From Ochromonas danica (Eukaryota > Sar > Chrysophyceae > Chromulinales > Chromulinaceae): a DNA stretch of 64,000 nt. Numbering within the stretch: the stretch's first letter is position 1; every line of letters starts with the position of its first letter. Positions 1-10,271 of the stretch are shown here, one piece after another. Under the pieces are notes generated by a model. It saw only the letters and a program-made list of their open reading frames with translations. It was not told where the DNA came from and did no database searches. The position numbers were made by a program, and so were the translations under genes. Location of the stretch: the NCBI GenBank assembly GCA_015146655.1, contig VKHL01000024.1:1-64000 (forward strand), read 5' to 3'.

Positions 1-146
1 TGGTAATTTTATTATTACATTGTATAACAACGACTGAGTCAAAAGTCACAATTCTAAAACTACCATATCCTTAGTTTCAAACCTTAGTGCGGGAGCCCAG
101 AAGGGGCCTGGGCAATGGGCCAAGGCCCCGTGGGCCAGCCACTCTA

Positions 147-410
147 GTTATAACTCGCTTTTTATGACTTTTCTACAGGCTTTTCGTTTTCGGTTTTCGG
201 AGTCTGCTGATGACCATCCCGAAAAGACCGTTTATGCTTCCAAAAAACAGACTTTTTCCCAACGAAAACGAAAAAAATGTTATAGGGTGTGACGTCGCGA
301 TGTCGGATGTCATAGTCATAACTAGCTTTTTATGACTTTTCTCCGATCCCATCCGAAAAGACCATTTATCCTGCAAAAACAGACTTTTTCAAACGAAAAC
401 GAAAAAAGTG
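147..410. repeat. Two-copy tandem repeat of about 175 bases
   Basis: The stretch beginning TATAACTCGCTTTTTATGAC at 149 recurs in diverged form from about 321. Both copies share the same ordered blocks: CTTTTTATGACTTTTCT, then CCGAAAAGACC(G/A)TTTAT, then AACAGACTTTTT, then AACGAAAACGAAAAAA. The copies differ by small indels and substitutions, so the duplication is not recent. No coding frame is kept through both copies. The flank at about 90-145 is unusually GC-rich (GGGCC-type blocks). I see no gene between 1 and about 490. Confidence 0.7.
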
Positions 411-489
411 TGGCAGGGGAAGTCGGATGAAAATGTGCGAGAAAAAAACACCAAAAGTGGAGTTTTCATCGGATTTTCATCCACACGAA

Positions 490-928
490 CAAGACACGAA
501 GGCTTCATTCTTCATGTCATTCCTGTTACCATCCTTGTGTTTACCATTCCCAAAGGGTTTCGCTTTCATGTTAGCATGGTGCTGCTCTTCCTAATAGTGT
601 GTTTGCCATCATACTGAAGCATCCTCCTCCCTGGCCTGGTCTTCTTGATCCAGCACTTGATGTTGGCCATTGTGCTGTTGCTATTTCGTGGACAGCAGCG
701 GGAGTAACAAGGAGAATTAGGAGAAGCGAGTAGTAATGGTGATAAGGATTGTCGTCATGATTCAAATTCCAGTGAAGGAAATCACAACAACATGATCCAA
801 TAATCTTGTTTCCTTACTTGTTTGCTTGTTTGCTTGGGATTATCGGTGGAATATACTTGAGCTCCGTGACAAGTGTGAGTGAGAACGGCAGTTGCTCAGG
901 TGATGAGGCAACTAATACTTCCCCCTAA
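490..928 (+). pseudogene. Decayed copy of the small membrane-protein locus at 6285-6776
   Basis: This stretch aligns by eye with 6285-6700. Shared blocks include CTTCCTAATAGTGTGTTTGC, GAAGCATCCTCCTCCCTGGC, GCTGTTGCTATTTCGTGGAC and GGGATTATCGGTGGAATATA. At about 800-928 it still encodes a hydrophobic segment LFACLLGIIGGIYLSS followed by a Ser-rich tail ending in TAA at 926-928, in the same frame as the better-preserved copy. Upstream, relative indels between the two copies (for example a missing piece of about 10 bases near 795) put the frame out of register. I read it as the broken paralogue of the downstream locus. Function is unknown. Confidence 0.55.
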
Positions 929-1472
929 ACCGAAGGACAGCCTCTCCAGCAGTGTACCCTATTCACTTGTCCTGATGGTCGATCTTGAGCATGGTGTGGT
1001 CATGATTGTTTTCCCTGCTGTCTTAGTGATGGTGTGGAAACTTGCAGTTGTTGTCGTAATTGTTGATGGCTTCTATCAACAAAATGTGATTCTGGGGGTG
1101 CGTTGTTTCCATATTTTTGAAATTGACTTTAGATATGGGATGATTTATTAGTATGGTACCTCGCCAAATATTATTATATATGATTTCAGCCTTTATTGCT
1201 TCGAAGGGAAAACATTTACTATGTGGCCAGACTATTAACCTATGCTGTAAAAATGCGTAGCTGTGAATATGTTCAAACTGGAGATCCTGCAGTTCCTTCC
1301 ATCTCAAGCTGCAGTGATGGCTTTCTTTTTATCCTTACATGTGTAAGGTTTGTGGTTACGCTCGTTGTTGTTTAATTATGTTTATGTTATAATAACGAAT
1401 TATGTTTTGACCAGAGAATGAATATTATTGCAATGAATTTTCCTAAATAACATTAAAAGCAGGACAACTTCA
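929..1472. other. Intergenic, nothing recognised
   Basis: The region is AT-rich downstream of the decayed membrane-protein copy and upstream (in map order) of the 3' end of the Crinkler-like gene. The short open frames on both strands have no recognisable motif, and I see no repeat or hairpin of note. Confidence 0.5.
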
Positions 1473-3477
1473 TCATGCTACAATGTCATCATCAGAGACC
1501 AGCTGGTTCTCAATCTTGTACTGCGCACTGACTACGACTGTACTTCGCTTAACTACTTCACCGTCCTGCGTCACCAGCGGCTGTTTGGTCTCCAGCTTGC
1601 CATTGAACGGGGTCATGAACATGATCACCGTCTCGTCCACCGCGAGCTGTGAGTTCATGCTATAACAATCGTGGATGATCTTCACCCCGTTCTGTTTCAC
1701 TGGATGCGTCTCACTGATTGTGCACTGCAATATGACCAGCGTCCACCTCTCGTCGATCTTGATCAAGCAGAAAGCGTCACCGGACTCCAGGTTACCATAG
1801 GGAGGGATGTACAACAAGTTCGGCTCCAGGTACTTCTTCTGCTCTCGCCAGTTGAGCGCCAACACTTCCTTTCGCGGGAAGGTCACTGTGACGTATTTTG
1901 CACCATCAGTGAGCGGCTTTGCGAGAAACTTGACACCTGAGATCTTGAAACCGTGGAGACACAGAAGCTCAAACTCGTTCCCATCGTCGCCGCCGCGGAA
2001 AGTGCCAGCATTATATTTGATGCGCGCCTGGGTCACGAGCATTCTGTCCTTTAGCTGGAGGAGGCTTCGGAGTACGAACGGGGAGGCGAAGGAATAGATG
2101 TACGGTCTCCTCTCGAACAAGTATTTGCCATTCACCACATGCGGGTTTCTGTGCACGAGCACATCCGAAATGACATCCTCGGTGCCTCCAAAACCAGCCT
2201 TGAAGAAGCGGTCACATACCAGCTCTCCCTTTTCCTTTATGACAGCTTCAAGTTCTCCCATTGCGTCACTCTCTTTGGAAGTTGCGCATAGAATACTGTT
2301 CCGAATGGCCCCACCGAAGAACTGCATGTTGTCGTATGCGCACTGGGCCTTTTCCTTCCCATACTCCCTCTGGAACTGCTTGGAGTTGAACAAGTAGGCC
2401 TGCTCCTCAGCCGACCATGTGGGCATCACTTTGCGCCAGCCGTTCTTGATCAGCTCTTTAAAACGAGATGGCCGAAACGAAGTAAAGATAAGAGATATAC
2501 CGAGGTGCCGGTGAGGAGACCCATCGGCAGTTTCCATATCGGCAAACAGCGGAATGTCTTTATCAAGCGGCTCATTACTCTCCACTAAGCGCAGGCCGAA
2601 TTCTTCCTCAAGAACATGACGAAACAGCCAGATCTCACCTCTACTGCTTATGGTCTGGTAGTAGAATGACCGCGTCCAGTGTGCTGGGGTTCTTTAACAG
2701 CCTCTTCAGGATGACGAGGAACAGAGCGCTCTTCCCGATGCCTTCAGTGCCCAGAATGGCGATCGTCTTGCTCCTACCAGGTACTTCTTCACTCAAGCAC
2801 GAGGAGATATCCTTGATTAAGTCATCATAGCAGTCGCGGAGGTAGAGGTATGTTTTGAGGCCTGACTGTCACACCAGTGAGATCTAAGAACTTGTTACCA
2901 TCCTCCTTGAAAACAATTTTCACTAGACAAAAGAGTGAAAGAATCGTCAGTCTAATGGAAACGGCATAAAGCAGCATTTATTTAAATACCTTTCTCCTCC
3001 TTCTTTGATGCAGCAGATGTTTTGACACGTCCTCCTCCACCAGTTAGGGCAGCTGAAGAAAATAATAGAAGATATCAAGTGACAGCAAGAGATCGAACAA
3101 GATGAGTAAAAACAGACAGAAAAGACAAAAATACAAGGCGAAGAAAGTCTATTAATTTAAATACCTTTCTTCTTCTTCTTCGGTGAAGAAGGCTGCGAGG
3201 GTTCGTCAGGATCCTTGCAATTGGGGTCCACTTCAGAAGGAGCATCAGGATCAGCCATTCGTAAAGACTGCGACCTTCGCAGGTAGGAAGGTAGAATTAA
3301 AGAAGAGGTGGGATAATAAGCCAGGCCGTTGGAATTGGTGAGCTGCAAGCGAGAAGACAATTCGCTTTTGCTGGTCTGCAAGACTCTTGGCATGGAAGCA
3401 AAGGCCTTGTTGGGCTGATAAGCCATAGAAGGCAGTAATAGGCAAGCTAGCTGCAAGAAAAGGTTGAAAGTGAGCAT
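1473..3477 (-). pseudogene. Crinkler/RHS-superfamily NTPase-nuclease gene, interrupted
   Basis: The C-terminal part (1473-2585) has the signature of the CRN/RHS superfamily. It contains LLYIPPYGNLESGDAFCL and, about 15 residues later, a WTLVILQCTISETHPVK block typical of the restriction-endonuclease-like domain paired with the CRN NTPase. Upstream, at about 2590-2900, lies the NTPase part with a Walker A motif GTEGIGKS. The 5' end (about 3160-3477) encodes a hydrophobic signal-type leader (MLTFNLFLQLACLLLPSMA), a Ser/Leu-rich stretch, an acidic Asp/Pro segment and a Lys run. Two short GT-AG introns appear to separate the leader exons from the NTPase. The gene looks broken, with about two breaks, and is best treated as a relic. 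CRN proteins are effectors in oomycetes and are also common in free-living algae and fungi, so no host-attack role is implied. The leader resembles a secretory or plastid presequence more than the oomycete LFLAK type. Confidence 0.6.
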
Positions 3478-3559
3478 CGTGACTGTCTTCTCGTTCTTTG
3501 TCCCATGCAGCAGCACAGTTAAGTTAACACGACATGTTAACGACACCAATTGTCAATTC

Positions 3560-4140
3560 TATCTTCGAATTGAAGTGGATTTGGTTAGATTAGAAGTGTC
3601 TGAGGAGTACAGAACGGAAAGATAAGACTGGCCATGACGATTAAAAAGCAGTCTTTTCCATTAACGTCTTCCCTGGTCCATACATGTCGCAAGCCACCAT
3701 CCTGAGTCTTTATAGAGTCCAGCAACATCAAACTCATCCATTTTTGACTTTCGGCAAGTATTATTTCTGTTAAACTTCACATGTGGTTGCTTTTCGAGAG
3801 CAACATACGCTTTGCAGCCTCTTTTCGTGCGGACCATGCAAGGTCTCGTAAAATCGTCGCAAACATGGACTGCGTTGTGTTGCGAAGGACCTGGTGAGCT
3901 ATTGTTTATGGAATGCCCGAAGAATAGGCAAGTAGAGCGGTAGCAGCTTCTACTCCGTGGGCTGCTGGGACATCGTAAGTGGACAAAGACACAATCTGAC
4001 TGTTCCAGGCTAGAATACTTACAACCATGTTTACTGCGTTTGCGACCGCTTCAACCAGAGCATTTCTGAAAGGACTTGATCTCTGAAGGATGGAGGTCAC
4101 CAGGTATTGTGGTGTCATTGTGGGAGAGAAGGAGAGATCA
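3560..4140 (-). other. Possible decayed coding stretch on the minus strand
   Basis: Minus-strand frames here look more protein-like than chance. One runs from an ATG at 4118 to a stop at 3906 (70 residues, with a hydrophobic AVANAVNMVVSILAW segment) and stays open beyond that stop for about 37 more codons. A second frame, overlapping about 3670-3860, is also open and contains KMDEFDVAGLYKDSGWW. I recognise no family and cannot decide which frame, if any, is real. An old gene broken by stops and shifts, or unannotated exons, would both fit. Confidence 0.25.
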
Positions 4141-4472
4141 TGTTAAAGTGAATTAAAGGCTGGAATATCAATCCAAGAGGGGAACCTTTTCCAAGACCTG
4201 CTCATCATGCTAGCTAGACCTTGTTGCTTTGGCAAAATGTGATCTGAGGGATATGCTCTTGTTGAACTTGTTGATTGGCGATCGTTCTCTGGTCGATGAA
4301 GTTCGTGGCAGTGGATGATTTCGATTGTGATGACTCACGCTGTCTCAAACCAAATAGAACTGTGACATCAAAGGGAATGATGAGTGACTTGCAAGGGGAC
4401 TGTCAACGATGCTTAGGCTTCTTCATTATCAACTTTCTAACCCTATTGCCGCCCATATTGATTCTTAATGAT
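4141..4472. other. Intergenic, nothing recognised
   Basis: A weak plus-strand open frame at 4275-4487 has no motif. About 40 bases around 4308-4350 (TTCGAT(T)GTGATGACT...TGTCTCAA) faintly resemble 6053-6090, upstream of the duplicated membrane-protein locus. That may be a trace of the same duplication history, but it is too short to claim. Confidence 0.3.
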
Positions 4473-6017
4473 TTAAAAATAGTTTAAATTAATTAATGAT
4501 ACTTGAATGATTCCCAACAAAAAGGCGAAGTACAAAGATCCAAATATTACGACAGCAAAGCGAAGACTAAACTCCCTGTATATATATGGGATGTATGTAA
4601 GAAACAAGGTGGATGCAACAGGAAGCGCATTTAGAAGCCTCTTCGTGTCCTCCGCCAAGTAGCTTGGCTAAGTAGCGCTTCTGCTTTTCTCACCATCTCG
4701 AGAGAGACACAAGTAGTATTAGGTGGAGAGCTTGGAGCAGCACTTGGTTCGCCTGCAGGGTTTCTTGGGGAGCTAGAAAGGGACGATAGGAGCACTTGGT
4801 TCAGCGATGGTGGTTTAGAGAGTTGAAATAGTTGCAGGCGAGTAGGTAAGAGCAGGAACAGAAGAGTTCAATAGACTGTACTTCGTCACGATTAAAGGTC
4901 CAATTGCCCAACCTGCCAACAATAGGTTGTTGGTAGCATCTACATGCAGCGAGGAGACTACAGAATATGCTTTGTCCAGTACTGTGGACAAGATTTGTTC
5001 ACCTTGAGGCGAGTATCCAACTAACAATATTTTCGAAGGTACCCCACGGTATTCCGATTGATCATAACTAATATAAACATTGTCTTGTTTGTCAACCGTA
5101 ACAGCGAGCCCAACCCCAGGCTCCGTTTTGTTGAATAATCTCCTCCCATCTTTGGAGAATTTCGTCAATATTGAGATGTGGTTATCCACGTCAATAGAGA
5201 TAACGTACACATTGTCCTGAATATCCCGAGCCAGTCGTTGACTATAGAATTCCGTGTTACCTTCTTCAATCATTTGGGCGAATTGGAGAGTTCCAGTGTT
5301 GCTGAACTTGGTTAAATAGGCATCTTGAGTTGTGACATACACACTGCCCTCGCTGTCTAGTGTGATAGCAATCCTTTGAAGCAAATAATGATTTTCATAG
5401 TGTCTATCAATCACTTTCTCGAAAATCAAATCACCACCAGAAGTGTACTTGCGAATGAAAGCTTGCGAGAAAAGGTCGTAATGGCCAGCGGCGAAGACAT
5501 TTTCATCATCATCGATGGCAAGACTTGTCAAGGCATCTTCATACTCTGTCCCAAACTCTTTCACATAGAGCTCGGTGCCATTGACATCGAACTTCATCAG
5601 AAGTGCATCGCAACCGCCATAGTATGGCTGGCCCCTGAAGCTCTGACAGATCTGACCACCGAGGTAAACGTTGAGTTTGCTGTCCGTCACGACAGAGTAT
5701 CCTGTCTCGATTCCAAATCCTTCTTCAAAGGTTTTCATGTAGATTCTGACTCCTTCTGGAGTGTACTTGCCAAGAAAGATGCCCCTTGCACTGGAATCGG
5801 CACTTCCCATAGGCCCAAACGATGACCCTGTGAGGTAGATGTCATTGACGGCATCGGTGGTGACGTCAAATGCTCGGTCAAATCCAGTACCTCCTTCCAT
5901 TATAGTAAATAGAAGGGATTGGGTATCAGCAACAGCAAACAAGCATAACCGAAGAAGGGCAGTCACAATGGAGAGGAAGAAGAGGTGAGGGGGAGGGCTG
6001 TAGGACATGTTCTTCAT
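4473..6017 (-). CDS. Secreted SBBP-type beta-propeller protein with a decayed C-terminal tail
   Basis: The main open frame (4815-6017, 400 residues) starts with a signal peptide (hydrophobic LFFLSIVTALLRLCLFAVA, cut near residue 31). It is followed by about seven repeats of the SBBP type (bacterial-like beta-propeller, PF06739), each with an N-x-Y-[VL]-[TS/AG]-G core such as NDIYLTGSSFG, LNVYLGGQ, ENVFAAGHY, GSVYVTTQD, DNVYVISID and DNVYISYD. Stramenopile SBBP proteins usually continue into a Pro/Ser linker and a C-terminal membrane anchor. Here those parts seem present but out of frame. After the stop at 4815 another frame reads SSPRNPAGEPSAAPSSPPNTT, and a third frame (4473-4658) encodes two hydrophobic helices. 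The gene may therefore be truncated by frameshifts, or the tail may be joined by splicing I could not find. Expected location is cell surface or extracellular. Confidence 0.6.
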
Positions 6018-6485
6018 TCTTGTGGAACTTGTCGGCAGGCGATGATGATTGGTTTCGATTATGATGACTTTGTCTCAATCAACGCTTTGGATTGTGCACT
6101 GACAGGTGCCTGGGGTGGTGGATCTCTGCATCTTTCGAGATCTTCAACTTTTCCACCACATCGTTTTGGTGAAACGATTTCTCGATTTCCGCGCACAAAC
6201 ACTGGATCTTTTTAAGTTAACAGAGCAGCGAGATTTGGACCTTAACTTAACAAGTACGAGATTTGGACTTGACTCGAAAAAAGACACGAAGTGGGAAGGC
6301 TTCATTCATGTCATTCCTTTCCAAAAGGGTGTTGCTCTTCCTAATAGTGTGTTTGCCATCATCTTGAAGCATCCTCCTCCCTGGCCTGGTCTTGATCCAG
6401 CACTTGATGTTTGTCATTGTGCTGTTGCTATTTCGTGGACAGCAGTGGGAGCAACAAGAAGGAGAAGAAGGAGAAGCGATTAACA

Positions 6486-6776
6486 ATGGTGATAATAAGG
6501 ATATGCGTTATTGATTGTTGTCATGATTCAAATTCCAGTGAAAGTGAGTCAGAAGATCACAACAACATCTGCAACAAAGATCCAATAATCTTGCACTATA
6601 GTTTGTTTGCTTGTTTGTTTGGGATTATCGGTGGAATATACTTGAGCTTCACGACAAGTGCGAGTGAGAACGACAGTTGCTCAGGTGAGACAACTGGTGC
6701 ATCCTTGGAGGCTAAGACTGGCCGAGGAGATACTGTGAATGATTTGGACAGTGACGAGACATACTGGAATGAATAA
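6486..6776 (+). CDS. Small single-pass membrane protein, unknown function
   Basis: The 96-residue frame starts at the ATG at 6486. It has a Ser/Glu/Asp-rich N-terminal part (SNSSESESEDHN), one hydrophobic helix (LHYSLFACLFGIIGGIYLSF, about residues 39-58) and an acidic polar tail ending DSDETYWNE. The frame is also open upstream of the ATG to about 6411 (VDSSGSNKKEKKEK), so an upstream exon or start is possible. A decayed paralogue lies at 490-928. The helix and Ser-rich tail keep the same frame in both copies, which argues that this frame was once selected as protein. A 13-bp perfect hairpin follows the stop by about 35 bases. No family is recognised. Confidence 0.45.
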   Translation: MVIIRICVIDCCHDSNSSESESEDHNNICNKDPIILHYSLFACLFGIIGGIYLSFTTSASENDSCSGETTGASLEAKTGRGDTVNDLDSDETYWNE

Positions 6777-6811
6777 GAGAATATGTTTGTTCTGTGCTTC
6801 TCTTGATCTCA

Positions 6812-6846
6812 ACAGCACGTACATAGATTACCAATGTACGTGCTGT
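6812..6846. terminator. Perfect 13-bp hairpin just after the small membrane-protein gene
   Basis: ACAGCACGTACAT (6812-6824) is the exact reverse complement of ATGTACGTGCTGT (6834-6846), with a 9-base loop. It sits about 35 bases past the TAA at 6776 and may shape the 3' end of that transcript. Eukaryotic 3' ends do not normally need such hairpins, so the role is a guess. The remainder to 7307 holds no recognisable gene. Confidence 0.5.
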
Positions 6847-7307
6847 AAGTGTTTTATGCTGTATTGACTTGAACAGTAGTGTTTACTCATCCTTATGCTG
6901 AGGTTTGGTGAGATGTCATTGCGAGAGTTAAGGGGTGATCCTGTTGAGGTGACTGAGCATCGGAAACTCTTTCACCCGGAGCTTAGCGCCATTGGGATTG
7001 AACTTAGTGTGTGAAGTCTGTCGGAGGAATCAAATAGTACTCAGTTAGGAGCCTGCTGTGTACCGCGGAAGGAAATCGATTTTATAGGAGAACTTCGTGT
7101 TCCCTCTTGGGTATACCGACCTTTATTTTGGAACTGTGTTGTTCACACTGTACTTTACGTCCAAATTAGAACCAACCTGACAACACTGTGTTATATGAAA
7201 GCTAACATTAACAACTTTAAAGTCGCTCCTGTCCTATTAGAAACCAGCACTGTGAACGCAATTCAATTACCACTGGCCTCACTCATCCCTCGCACTCCAG
7301 GGAGACG

Positions 7308-7799
7308 ATGCGATTGCTTAGGAAGTCAGCTGTGACTTGGACTTGCCATCTACTGGTGATGGCGATTGCCCTGCCTTTCAGTGTTAGAATAAGCTGTTCT
7401 GATCCTGAAGTCAAACTCAATGAGAGTCCCGCTTCCTCGTTGACAGTGAACAAGACTGCACTTAATCAACTTGTTCAACAACACCACAATGAGAGGACCG
7501 TTCGAAAGATGCGAGATCAATCCGAAATTATGAGAGAAGTGGAAGCCTTCTCTGTAGAGATTACCCAATTACTTGTGCAGGAGTGCCTAGTACAGGCACA
7601 GAAAGGCCAAACTAAGGCTTATGTGGTCATCAGCCCCTTGGATGAGCATCTTTCTCATGTTCACTATATGGAGAGAAGAGACCTGATTCGCATCTTGCAA
7701 AGTCAGTCGGAGAAGGATTTGCCAGACTTAACTGTGGAGATCCTCATGGGAGCCAAAGAAGATGAGAATGCCTTGATTATACGCACTTCCTGGGCATAG
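7308..7799 (+). CDS. Secreted or membrane-anchored small protein, unknown
   Basis: This is a single-exon gene of 163 residues. The N-terminus has a basic start and a hydrophobic core (TCHLLVMAIALPFSVRISC), a good signal peptide or anchor. The mature part is mostly helical and charged, with a possible coiled stretch around residues 55-95. A block AYVVISPLDEHLSHVHYMERRDL looks like a beta strand and turn. I recognise no family. The ATG at 7308 is the first in frame and lies in a good context. Confidence 0.6.
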   Translation: MRLLRKSAVTWTCHLLVMAIALPFSVRISCSDPEVKLNESPASSLTVNKTALNQLVQQHHNERTVRKMRDQSEIMREVEAFSVEITQLLVQECLVQAQKGQTKAYVVISPLDEHLSHVHYMERRDLIRILQSQSEKDLPDLTVEILMGAKEDENALIIRTSWA

Positions 7800-8003
7800 C
7801 ATGATGACTACTTCTCTTACAAAGACATTCGTCTTGCAGGTTGTTTTCACCATATATGGTGTGAACAAACTATAATTGGTTGATTCTAGAAGCGAGCTTT
7901 GCTTTCTTAAACAAAATAGATTAAAGTCGAATTGCAGCACAAAGTTCTATACAGGCTATTATGGCAGATACATGTATCACAACAAATGATGATATGCCCA
8001 GCC

Positions 8004-8709
8004 CTAGGGTCGCTGGAAGAGAACTCCTTGTGCTGTCACGATGAAGTCAAGGCGCTGGTCGTGATCCTCTATGGGGACATTCTCTACAATTTGTTGGTTT
8101 AATGCAAGGCCAATCAAGGTCGCGGCAGGCTTTCCTGCACTTCTTCGCGCTTCTTGCAGGCGATGCACAAAACAGTCTGCCATACCATACCATTGCACGA
8201 TGAGTGATAATGACACTAGGAGAGGGTAGAGGAAGAAGGGATCTGTTCTCACCGTAATATCCTTTGCCATGTCCAAGGCGACCTCCTCGATAGTCGAAGG
8301 CCACGCCAGGCAGCAGGACGAGGTCGATGTCAGCGAGCAAGGCCGCCTGCCTGACTATGACGTCCTCAGTGACCTCTGGCTCAGGGATACCCCAGCTGTT
8401 CTTAGGAAAGGTCTTAATAGAGTCAAAGGAAGGGAGAGGGATCATGACCAAATCCTTGGCCTCCTTGCCCACCACTTTGGGGATGTAGACCTTCTTCTCG
8501 AAGTCATCCTCCAGCATGCGCTTGATCAGTGGGTAGGTATCAATCTCACCTTTCATGGAAAGGTAGGCAGAGACTGTAGTGGCTTGACGGAAGGCAGTGA
8601 GTGACAGGACGTGGTCCAGCAGGTGGCGGGACTGGGAGAGCAGGTCGTCCCCCGACACTTCCTTCAGACGATTCTTCATCTCCAGACGGAGGACGGACTT
8701 GATCGACAT
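8004..8709 (-). CDS. MTHFS: 5-formyltetrahydrofolate cyclo-ligase
   Basis: This enzyme converts 5-formyl-THF to 5,10-methenyl-THF using ATP and feeds folate one-carbon metabolism. There are two exons, 8709-8253 and 8176-8004, joined across a 76-base GT-AG intron (8252-8177), giving 209 residues, the usual length for the family. Family motifs include the N-terminal YLSMKGEIDT, the IPEP turn, and the signature LLPGVAFDYRGGRLGHGKGYYD, whose last Asp codon is split by the intron. Exon 2 carries the C-terminal LIGLAL...DFIVTAQGV block. I chose the ATG at 8709 (MSIKSVLRLEMK). The frame is open further up to an ATG at 8820 and would add a very hydrophobic 37-residue leader, probably 5' UTR but possibly a targeting sequence. 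Confidence 0.9.
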
Positions 8710-8820
8710 GGACAGCGAGAGGAGGCTAAGAGAAGCAAAGACGATGAGGGGCAAGATGATGACCAATGAGGGGCAAGGCAGCACAACAACAACAACAGCA
8801 CAGCCCTTCTTCTCAAACAA

Positions 8821-9182
8821 CAGCTGCTACAACCAGCACGTGGGAAGAGAGCCAACTTCCCAGAACTAGCCAACTGGCCATCTGGAACCAGCATCTGGAG
8901 CTTTGGAGGTCTGGGTCACCGTTTCTCTGCTGGTCACAACAACAAGACCAAACAACTCCAACAACAACAAGTGACTGACCATCTATTAGACTAGTCCCCT
9001 GAGTGAGACTTGTTGTCCGCTCATAGCTCTAATTCATACTATCAGAGTAGTGTTCCTGTATAGAACAACCTCCTCCTAATCATTTATATTATATTAGTAT
9101 TATTAGTATTATTAGTTAGTCTAGGAGGCTACAGTAACTATCAATCTATCTATCTAGTTAGAATAACGGGTATTATTTCAAC
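8821..9182. other. Divergent promoter region
   Basis: This gap lies between the minus-strand cyclo-ligase and the plus-strand acidic protein. It contains a CAA/ACA-rich stretch (8780-8970) and a TATTAG microrepeat with TATCTA runs (9085-9160). No gene is seen. Confidence 0.5.
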
Positions 9183-9908
9183 ATGTCTCAGAAGAACTCC
9201 TGGTCCTCTTCCTCATCAGGACGTGCTGTAGAGGAGGTAGACAATCTCACAGTGGCAGCTTCTGTCATCCGCTCGTTACGCGCTTCAGCAGCCCAGCAGA
9301 GGTACCAACTGTTCGCTGTCAGAGAAGACCAAGCACTGGTCCAGGGCGTGGCTCAGCTCGACACTATCATTGCTGCTGAGAGAGATCGTGTGGCAGCCCA
9401 GCAAGTGAAACAACGCGCAGCTGACGAGGCGCTAGTCCAATACATGCCCTCGCCATTCGCCTCGCCAGACTCCAAGACAGAGAACAAGAACTCCTCCGAG
9501 GTGCGACTGCAGAGAAATGAACTGTCCAGTGATGAGGAAGATGACAGTGAGGAGGAGGAGGCGACTCATCGACTAGCATGGCAAGAAGAGGAGGAGGAGG
9601 AGCAACAGGGTAGCAAGGAGAGAGACTCTGATGATGACATCTTCATGGAGGACGAGGACACTGAAGACCTTCTCACTGGCTTCGTGGCCCCGACTAATGC
9701 ACTAACGATGGGGATGAAGTCCACTTCGAAGCCTCTGCCCTCTATTTCCACCTCCTCCTCCTCCTCCCTCCCCCTACCAGTCGCACCGAGGAAGCTCAAT
9801 CCCATACGGCCTGTCGATGTGGCTTCTTCCGCTATTAAGAAAGGCGTCATCATCAAACCTGGTCAAGCTATTCGAGTCAAGCCAGCCAGTCGGTTGAAGA
9901 AGAACTGA
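9183..9908 (+). CDS. Acidic low-complexity protein, unknown
   Basis: This is a single-exon gene of 241 residues. The first 100 residues are helical and Ala/Gln/Arg-rich (ASVIRSLRASAAQQRYQLF...DEALVQYMP). The centre holds long Asp/Glu runs mixed with Ser (SSDEEDDSEEEE and EEEEEEQQ). The C-terminus is Ser/Pro-rich, then basic, ending RVKPASRLKKN. The layout suggests a nuclear or nucleolar protein with disordered charged segments. I recognise no family. Confidence 0.6.
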   Translation: MSQKNSWSSSSSGRAVEEVDNLTVAASVIRSLRASAAQQRYQLFAVREDQALVQGVAQLDTIIAAERDRVAAQQVKQRAADEALVQYMPSPFASPDSKTENKNSSEVRLQRNELSSDEEDDSEEEEATHRLAWQEEEEEEQQGSKERDSDDDIFMEDEDTEDLLTGFVAPTNALTMGMKSTSKPLPSISTSSSSSLPLPVAPRKLNPIRPVDVASSAIKKGVIIKPGQAIRVKPASRLKKN

Positions 9909-9973
9909 CTCGAGTAATCCCTCGAATCCAGTCATCGCGGTTGTTTATACTTCTAGTGTGTCTTTTACTACCT

Positions 9974-9990
9974 CCCCCCCCCCCCCCCCC
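9974..9990. repeat. Poly-C tract in 3' flank
   Basis: A run of 17 C bases is followed within 40 bases by a short TG repeat (about 10005-10031). Both lie in the gap (9909-10271) between the acidic protein and the small mitochondrial-type gene. Confidence 0.9.
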
Positions 9991-10271
9991 TGTTATGGAT
10001 TTTTTGTGTGAGTGTGTATGTGTGTGTGTGTTAACATGACGATTGATGGTCAGTGGTCGACTTCTTCAACTACCTGCTAATCCTCACAAAACCATTTAAT
10101 CAGCACACAGAACAAGTATCATCTGGCACAGACTGGTCATCATCATCTGACAGGATGGTAAGGTAGGCACAGGCAGTGAGTGGCAAGGAAGAGGAAATGC
10201 CGGGACACAGCACGAGGAGAAAGTAATCTTTTACAAGACAGACCCACCCCGTCACTCACGTATAGTATAGT

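Noticed and set aside
3670-3860. Minus-strand frame with KMDEFDVAGLYKDSGWW as a gene of its own
   Set aside because: It competes with another open frame on the same strand and has no start or splice support. Kept only as a low-confidence decayed stretch.
8676-8978. Plus and minus frames rich in Ser/Gln over the cyclo-ligase 5' end
   Set aside because: Product of CAA/ACA repeats and overlap with the real gene.
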